In this document: piece by piece, positions 56,291 to 64,000 of the stretch
Layout of the letters: every line of letters begins with the position of its first letter
How positions within the stretch are numbered: the first letter of the stretch is position 1
Source: Anadara kagoshimensis
Taxonomy: Eukaryota; Mollusca; Bivalvia; Arcoida; Arcidae
NCBI GenBank assembly: GCA_021292105.1
Contig: CM037862.1
Span: 4,286,501 to 4,350,500, forward strand
DNA: 64,000 bases
Reading direction: 5' to 3'
Notes under the pieces: generated by a model
What the model saw: the letters and a program-made list of their open reading frames with translations, nothing else
What the model was told of the DNA's origin: nothing
Database searches by the model: none
Made by a program: the position numbers and the translations under genes

Positions 56291-59200
56291 ATATAAGGCC
56301 TAAATCATGGCTAAAATATTCAGCCACGAGTCTTTAAATTTAGGCTATGACAACTCGTGATACATAGTGATGTGTCATCGTACTAGTATTGAGACTGATG
56401 TTGAATTGTAAAGTGCTTAATGACATGGTTCAGAACTGAAATTTTATCCGATGTGGGCTGTACATCGTATGAGAGGCAAGTACATGCGGGTACCATTAAT
56501 ACATACAACAGTTTGTCGGTTTGGAATCAAAGAAGTCGGCCCTTCATTTCCTTGCATGTTTAAAATTATAGATGTATTCTACCAAATGTAGAACGAGTAA
56601 ATTTAATTGATGTCCTTATGGTGTCCCGGTTCAATTACAGTTCATTGTCTGATAAAAATAATAACAATAGTGTTTGTATTTATGGATTTCAGAAATGCAT
56701 TCGATTCTGTGTCAAGATTCCAAGAATAAGTCTGTCGACATTTCTTTATATTCTATGTATTATTGTATATATTCTCGATGAGTTCTGAATCTTGATGGCA
56801 TTTCTCACATAAAATGTTATCAAGCATGAAGCATGGTTTTTCTTCCTGTACAATAAAGTCTCACATTACCATACATATTGTTTATACTAATGGGTTGTGT
56901 CTATTTGATCGTGGGTATATATAATACGATGTTTTATCTAATATTTCTTACTAATTCTGTATATTTTGTCAGCAAGAATGAAAACAATTTGTATCTTATC
57001 CTCCTGGTATCTCTTCACTCTGCCATCTGTATTTGATATAGGTTTTCATCGGAACCTACAGGGCGATGTGTAACCATTCTTCTATACATAAGGAACTGGA
57101 ACAATCCATTGTGATAAAATGAGAGTTTGTTTGTGGTGTTTCAATCACTTACGTGTATATATAATGTGAAGTAATATTTTTTGTCATATACTGTACCATT
57201 TTTATGTCTTGAATGATAAAATAAAAAAGGTATATATATATGACAATTTCACTATTTCCCCCCACTGTGAATTGCAAATAAAAGTACAAGTATATATACA
57301 AGAATACAGAAGGCATGTTTCACTTATTCGGTACTTGATTATTTATTTTTTTAAGTTTAAATATCTCCTTTACACGTCACACAGACTTAATTGTCATATG
57401 CTACTTTTTTGGTATTATTTCATAAAAATCAAAAGTAACACATGTCAGAATATAGAATAAATGAAACAATGTTTATAACAATATATTAAATGCAAAATAA
57501 AATAATATCATGGCGATGGTACAGATTCAAAAATAACACATGGCACAATGCTGACATGTTACTTATAATAAAACATTGATTATGTGTAGTGAACGACCCC
57601 ATGCCATGATACAAAGAATTTAACAATGCATTCTTCCCACGGATATCGTCTGCAATGGCTGACCCTTGAGTCAGCATCCCCTGACCATTTGGCTAATGAA
57701 ATCCGATATTTTGTTGTTTGAGTCATCAAAGTCAGGTTATGACTATCGGATCATGGGATACAAACAGACAGTATTGTGATGAGATTGAAGACAACGTTAT
57801 TAAATATAACAGGATGTGTTGAAATGACCAATTTTATTGCCATTAATATTATTATTGTGACAGTTACTTATATGTCACGGCATATTATAGAGTTGTATAC
57901 AGCTGTATGTTGGAGGCGCCAGATCACAAAGTTCGACCAATATCAAATCTAGTTATGTTGATGTTTGACCAAAAGTCAACCGGATGAAGGGGTTGAATAT
58001 ATACACAAATTGCATTCATTTCTGAAGCCTAATCTGATTAAACATTCCACTAAGACATTTGACTTTTGATACACAGTTGCCAATATCAAGTGTTTGACCA
58101 ATAGTCAGTCGGATGCCAGAAACGCATGCATACATTTCTGAGGCCTGATCTTTACATATTGATTTAACTTTGGGAAATTTAATCGAAAAATAAGCCGCTT
58201 ATTCCGGCGGAATTGTAATGGCGAGGCCTGCAATAATTGCCTGAACCCATCATGCTTTGGTAGCCTTCCACTGTCTCAAGTTTTAATGAATAGAGTAAAA
58301 AGTTTCTAAAATGTTTGGTGAACTAGACTCGAGCTCATAGCCAACTATGTTAACCAAATAGCTTACAGTCTCCGATTTAATTGGAGGTATTCATTTGTTT
58401 TAATACTATGAGTAATATATTTAAAATTAAATGCTCATTTATTTTGCTTATTTGTGGTTCTTTATGACTGCTTTTGTCAATGCAACGTGTACGCCATTAC
58501 ATCATTATTATGAACGACATGTACACACATGTGTAGCACATTAAATAACTATGCATTTATATTATGTAAATTATTATTTTCAGTACTGATGTGTGACATA
58601 TTGAGTTTGTAACATAAGGCTCATTTCCATATTGATAATATTGAAATATTCATATATCATATATCATATATTGATGTAGGTGTATCAGATAAACCTTGGT
58701 GCTGTAGATAAACCTTCAAATATTATCTGACTCTCAGAGGAGAATGATAACCCTTTAAATGACAGATTTTGAGTCATATACAATCATGGGTTATGATGAT
58801 GTTTTGTGTATAGTGGTTGCTTTATGTTACAGTCTGCTGATGGTTGCAAATAATATTTAAAGGTCACCTGGTTTGGTGTTTGTGTTTCATGCTCATGACG
58901 GCTTCGAAATACTCTCCAATCCCACAAGAAAACAAAACACTAAATGAAATCACAAAATGATTAAAGAAATATCAGTAAAAACTATTAAAAACATTTTTTA
59001 AAGAAAGAAGTACCTAATATAAACAAAAACGAATCAATGTAAAACAAGGGCTCAACTGTGTCTGTATTTGTTTTAATGAAGCTAACAGCCTGGTGATGAC
59101 AAACATAGAATTAATACAAGATGACAGTAAAATTTCTATGATAGTTGCACTTCCTTGTTGTTTTCTCACAAGTGATTTCAATGGATCAAGCCAGGTAAAA

Positions 59201-59543
59201 TTAATGTATCACATTTGCATTATATGTACCACATATAGCATACTAGTCACGATAAGAAAGTAGCTAAATGACCTACTAAGGGAGCAGTATCATGGTACAA
59301 CTATCTGTTGTATTTGTCTTCTTGGATGGACTGTTCACCTTCCTGATTAATGTGTGGTCAGCATGAAATATGTATTGTCTTTGCTGTAATGGGATTTATT
59401 TCTCGTACTCTACATCTGACTTGATACATATATCATATTCTGTTTCTAAAACTTTATTGAGATACAAATGAAGAAATGTATCTTAACATCAAACGCTTGA
59501 CAAACTATACAAAGGCTAATTAGTGATAAAGATTATTTCATCA
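56291..59543. other. No gene seen
   Basis: Anonymous AT-rich sequence with the palindrome at 57181 and a weak duplicated segment at 57960-58150 (GTTTGACCAA.AGTCA..CGGATG). Confidence 0.5.
57181..57246. repeat. Small palindrome with TTGTCATATA ends
   Basis: TTGTCATATA...TACCATTTTTAT is mirrored imperfectly by ATAAAAAAGGTATATATATA TGACAA. Same end sequence and size class as the palindrome at 41257. Confidence 0.6.
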
Positions 59544-59568
59544 CACACACACACACACACACACACAC

Positions 59569-59615
<47 letters not shown>
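59544..59615. repeat. CA microsatellite
   Basis: About 35 CA units with one interruption. Confidence 0.97.
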
Positions 59616-59616
<1 letters not shown>

Positions 59617-59764
59617 ATCTACTCATCTTGAGGGATTGTACACATTGGCTTTTCATGGGTCATAAAGATCTTAGCACTTAAGAGGTCAATGTTTTTTGGT
59701 AAGTTTTTGTTTGTCCAGAGAGAGTGAGTTTCTCTAAATTCACTCAGTCTATTTTGAGACAGAT

Positions 59765-60400
59765 GTTGAAAGTTTGTTTTCAGTTCAATGGGAAAGGATG
59801 TCTTTTGTACGTTTGTTCTCAGTCCAGTGGAATATGTTAAAAATAGTTTTAGGTCAGACGGGGATTCTTCCAAGTTTGTTTTTCAGTCTAGTGGGTGACG
59901 TTTTGTTCGAAGTACTTTCTCAGTCGAGTGGCAACGATTGTTTCAAGTTCGTTCTCAGCCGAGTGGCAACGATTGTTTCAAGTTCGTTCTCAGTCGAGTG
60001 GCAGTGGTTGTTTCAAGTTCGTTCTCAGTCGAGTGGCAACGATTGTTTCAAGTTCGTTCTCAGCCGAGTGGCAACGATTGTTTCAAGTTCGTTCTCAGTC
60101 GAGTGGCAGCGGTTGTTTCAAGTTTGTTCTCAGTCGAGTGGCAGCGGTTGTTTCAAGTTCGTTCTCAGTCGAGTGGCAGCGGTTGTTTTAAGTTCGTTCT
60201 CAAGTGGCAGCGGTTGTTTCAAGTTCTTTCTCAGATGAGTGGCAGCGTTTGTTTCAAGTTCGTTCTCAAGTAGCAGCGGTTGTTTCAAGTTCTTTCTCAG
60301 ATGAGTGGCAGCGTTTGTTTCAACTTTCGTTCTCAGTTCCGTTGGAGATCTTAGTTCAAGTTCTTTCTCAGACCCGTGAAAAACGGATATTTCTCAGTCC
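59765..60400. repeat. 35-bp minisatellite, ~15 copies
   Basis: The unit is CTCAGTCGAGTGGCAGCGGT TGTTTCAAGTTCGTT. Central copies (59930-60190) are nearly identical, while copies toward both edges are diverged. All + frames stay open, giving several overlapping ORFs that are not genes. Confidence 0.9.
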
Positions 60401-61898
60401 CATGGGAGAAAAACGTTGGAACTCTGTCCAGTGGTGATGTGCCAAGAGAATTTACATAGCATTTATCACCTTTTGTGTGTAATTAGAACCATTATAAAAA
60501 CTATTATTACAGTATCCTTGACTTGAGAACATTACACAAGAGGAAAACAAATGTATTTGGCACCGTGTAACACTTACAAAAATGTTGTTAGGTAAAACTG
60601 CCAATATGTGCTTGTCACTCTAGACTGATTACATTGCATCTTAGTAAATACGGATGATAGTATGCCAATATATATATATATTAGCAAATAAAATATCGTT
60701 TACGACATTGAAGGGTACATAACACTTAATCATAGAGGTGAAAAATGATCATTTTGATTGTTAGTGGTATACGTTTCGTTTCCATGTGAACAAAACTTCT
60801 CAAGATCTCAATCTCAAGCATGAGGAATTTGAAAGATAATTTTTTTTCTTCAAAATTTGCTTTTAATGAAATCTTCTTTGCAAAACTGGTAAGTACTTGT
60901 AAGGCAACAATTGGTAAACCAACTGGTAAACCTACCCTCGTCCTACCCCAACCCCAATTTGTCGCCTGGTTTAATTAAAATAGCAACTTGTCTTTAGATT
61001 TAGAATTAAATAGATACAACAGGAAGTCTGAATGAATTAAGACACAGTATATGACAGTTCAACAAGTTTGACCAAGCAATATTACAACAATCTATAAACA
61101 ACGTTCAGTTTAACTGATGGATTGCAATTGATTAGGTTTTGACAAATTCAGTTTTGATAGTGCCAATTTCCATGTACACAAAATAAGAAAATCACACCCG
61201 TTCATGTTTGAACATTTGGAATCATAATCATGTATAGCAGTTGAAGAGTCAGGTTAAGGAATCCAAAAGAACCTTGACCTTGATTTGAGGTGATATATAT
61301 AAGACATGACACTTGACCTAGTTTACAAATACATACAATAGGGTTGAAAATTTCAAAATAACTTTGAAAACCCAATTGCAACAAGGCTATCAAAAATAAA
61401 GGTAGAATGATATACATGTTTATGCAGATTTTCCTCGGTCGGTTCTTCTAATGTTTAGTGGCATGCAACCCTCTGGCGCTTCGCCTAATATTTATAGAGA
61501 TAAATCTTTTGTACATCTGTTAACACATAGTAATATACGAGTAAGATAAAGTGTCTAACATTGGAAATGTTTGCAGTAATTAGTCTCAAGGATATATTTT
61601 AGATGAAAAAACTACTTCTTAAGATTTTCCTATATCGCTTTGCTCTTTTATAGGAATTTCATCTCATTTTCACGTTGTTTACTGAATTCCAGGATTGTTT
61701 ACAAAAGTCATATCGATATTTTGCTTTCCACTCGACTAAAGTAGTAAGTGAGATACTAAAACTGTTCTCTGAAACAACCATAAAACAAGGATTTGAAACA
61801 TTATAGACGACTGCGTAGCACAAAACGACTTAACCACAAAGTTCTAGAAAAATATAATGAATATACGAGTAACATAGTTACCACCTAATAAATTGATT

Positions 61899-61901
<3 letters not shown>

Positions 61902-61946
<45 letters not shown>
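61902..61946. repeat. CT microsatellite
   Basis: About 22 CT units. A GA array lies 210 bp further on, so the two could pair as inverted repeats. Confidence 0.97.
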
Positions 61947-61948
<2 letters not shown>

Positions 61949-62151
61949 GCTAACAAAGTCAGATAAACATGGTATCACATTCCAGCTTTCCCCCATTTCT
62001 TCTTTAATAAATTTGACCTTGCTTGAGCTTTAAGCTTCAAGCTTCGGACATTTTAGTTTCCAAGTTGTGTCTCTTTAGTTGATTTATAATGATTTATATA
62101 AGAGTGTAACGTGGTACCATATATCAAATCCAGTTGCTCAGACAAAATGGT

Positions 62152-62152
<1 letters not shown>

Positions 62153-62191
<39 letters not shown>
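62153..62191. repeat. GA microsatellite
   Basis: About 19 GA units, complementary to the CT array at 61902. Confidence 0.97.
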
Positions 62192-62193
<2 letters not shown>

Positions 62194-63144
62194 TAGATGC
62201 ACTAAGTTATATATCAGTAAGAGACATCCAAGGTTACACTAGGACATGATCTACTGTCTGCTTATAGATAATGCATTGTTTGTTGTGAAGCTGATCCAAT
62301 TTATCGCTAATTACTTTTATTAGTAATGACATTTATGCAAACATGAACGCGTCACACCCTGAACTGCAATCTGAAGTATATTTATACGTACACAAATTTA
62401 ATATCAACAGTTGCCGACCTTTTGACTATAAATTTTGCTGAAATCCGTCCTGTCCAGAAAATTAGCATTAATTTGAAGACATAATACCAAAATGACATAC
62501 ATAATTACAGATTGTATTTCCAAATTCATTTAAATAACTATAATAGACATTTTGAAAAGGTTATTTCAATTAATCTTAATAAAATTCAAAAGTTAATCCA
62601 AGTTCATACAGTGAATAGAATTATGGTTACAGACAAGTTTACATTAACCCTGGATAACTCTGCCATTTACAACTATGCCATTTACCATGCTCATTTTGAT
62701 CCTATCTCGCTGGAGATCAATACAAAAACTGATAAAGCGCCTTCTATAGTTGTAGAAATATCAAAGGGTTAATACAAACAGACCAACGACTTAAAATTGC
62801 GTCAAATCTCTGGACACTATCTAACTCTAATATTTAGTGTATGTACAAAGTCGAGGATTTTATCAAAGTGGTACCAAACCCATTTGTTTTCTCTTTTCTT
62901 ACCAGATTGCCAGTGGTCGTTATTTATGAGCTGTTAGTATTTATTAGCAATTTCTTTGAGGAATGATTCTTTTAAACCAAGTAAAATTAACTTTGATACA
63001 CTGGTATTTACAATAAGCCTAATGCCACATTGCTAATGTCTTACAGATGGCGTTATTAAAATTACGTAACTCCTATACGATATATAGAGGAAGCGGTTCG
63101 TTGCATCAAAATATCGTGAAACCTGTTTAAAGAACCAAATATAT

Positions 63145-63430
63145 AAATACTACCTGTTCATTAAGACCACTGTTTAAATGTTTCTTTACTTAATATGTCG
63201 AGTAAAAAGAACCTCTTTATAAAGGCCATCTATCAATACAAACCACTGCTTCAAGGTTCCTTTAATTACTATTTCAACCAAAAAGAACCTCTTTAAAGAC
63301 CACCTGCTCATTAAGGTCAGTGTTGTATTGTCCCTTCGAATTTACGTAATATTTCAACCAAGAAGGACCTTCTAAAAAGTCCACCTGGCTATAAAGTCCG
63401 TCCATATTTCTTGGGTACCATTGTAGGTCT
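63145..63430. repeat. 'AAAGACCACCTG' repeat, tandem diverged copies
   Basis: Three to four diverged units with TTAAGACCACTG, AAAGAACCTCTTTA, AAAGACCACCTGCTCATTAA and AAGTCCACCTGGCTATAAAG. Related to the copy at 19503. Confidence 0.55.
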
Positions 63431-64000
63431 ATATATAATATATCGTTATGCCCTGATGCGGCATAGTTAACACTAATGCTGATTTCGTATGCACTTCGTG
63501 ATGAAACCTGAGATTTGGTTATATAACCATTTGAATGTTAACTAGTTGCAGTTTTAAAGACGCTGCCGAAGCATTTTATACAGACGGAGTGATGACGCCC
63601 ATGGGATTTGTAATGACTTAAACGCTATTGATTTATTGTTACATAAACACTGTTATGTTCGGTTAGAGTGTTCAGTATTGCCAATATAATATGCGTTCTG
63701 TGCACCATAATAATTGCTTAAATGTAATGTGCTATATTACACAATTGCTGATGTGTTATGTACAAGATCACATTAAATTTCGAGAGAAATCTGACTTCTG
63801 TATACATATACACTATACATGCATACTTGTCGCAAAGCCGGAGTGTATGATAAGACGAGGTGGTGACGCCCACATGATTTGTTACGGTTTTCAGATTAAT
63901 GATTTACTGTTGCAGTGGATAAGTCGCTCAGTATTGCGAATTTTCAACTGTTTTGTCCAATCATGACTTGTATGTTTAAGCATGACTTGCCATATCGCGC

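Larger units (their letters stand above)
60401..63144. other. No gene seen beyond two SSRs
   Basis: AT-rich. An 86-codon ORF at 62512-62772 has no recognisable domain, start context or homologous pattern. Confidence 0.45.

Noticed and set aside
59774-60437. Four overlapping plus-strand ORFs
   Set aside because: Frames of the 35-bp minisatellite.

Overview
The window is eukaryotic, AT-rich genomic DNA from an animal. Bivalve mollusc is the likely source. The grounds are intron-rich genes with GT-AG splice sites, a metazoan BTB-BACK-Kelch gene, a eukaryotic initiator tRNA-Met, many tRNA-headed SINEs, many CT/GA arrays, and a repeat that starts TTTTAGCTCACCTGG and ends AGGCTCTTGTT, a pattern I know from bivalve genomes. 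The species cannot be named from the sequence alone.

Layout. 1-7880: repeats only, namely a compound CA/CT array, a 49-bp minisatellite, a SINE fragment, a MITE and a decayed Tc1/mariner remnant. 7888-26302: one well-resolved host gene on the + strand, ten coding exons giving an 894-residue Kelch-like protein. Its promoter region carries two perfect CREs, a perfect NRF1 site and an octamer. Its first intron is about 12 kb and holds a 7.36-kb CACTA/EnSpm DNA transposon (8300-15657) with 17-bp CACTG-type ends, a TAA target duplication, dense subterminal repeats, a C-terminal transposase fragment (-) and a second gene (+). A 35-bp minisatellite and a dead LINE follow in the same intron. 26303-30934: 3' minisatellites, a MITE and the long bivalve repeat. 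30935-32044: an intronless ORF of 369 residues with no family I recognise. 32045-46941: mainly repeats, plus a clean initiator tRNA-Met gene (-) at 37837-37908. At 45069-45547 there is a tandem element of 339-bp monomers carrying two textbook type I hammerhead ribozymes (-), the retrozyme or Penelope-derivative arrangement. 46942-47221: first coding exon of a secreted protein whose later exons I could not find. 47222-64000: mostly anonymous sequence with MITEs, SSRs and the 42-bp and 35-bp minisatellites.

The genes do not form a pathway. The main links are between repeats. The 49-bp minisatellite (1030-1865) and the 42-bp minisatellite (54662-55318) are tandem amplifications of two different segments of one dispersed repeat family, single copies of which occur elsewhere in the window. 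The strongest signals are the paired hammerhead ribozymes, the CACTA element inside a host intron, and the Kelch protein with its unusual N-terminal extension and phospho-site-like linker.
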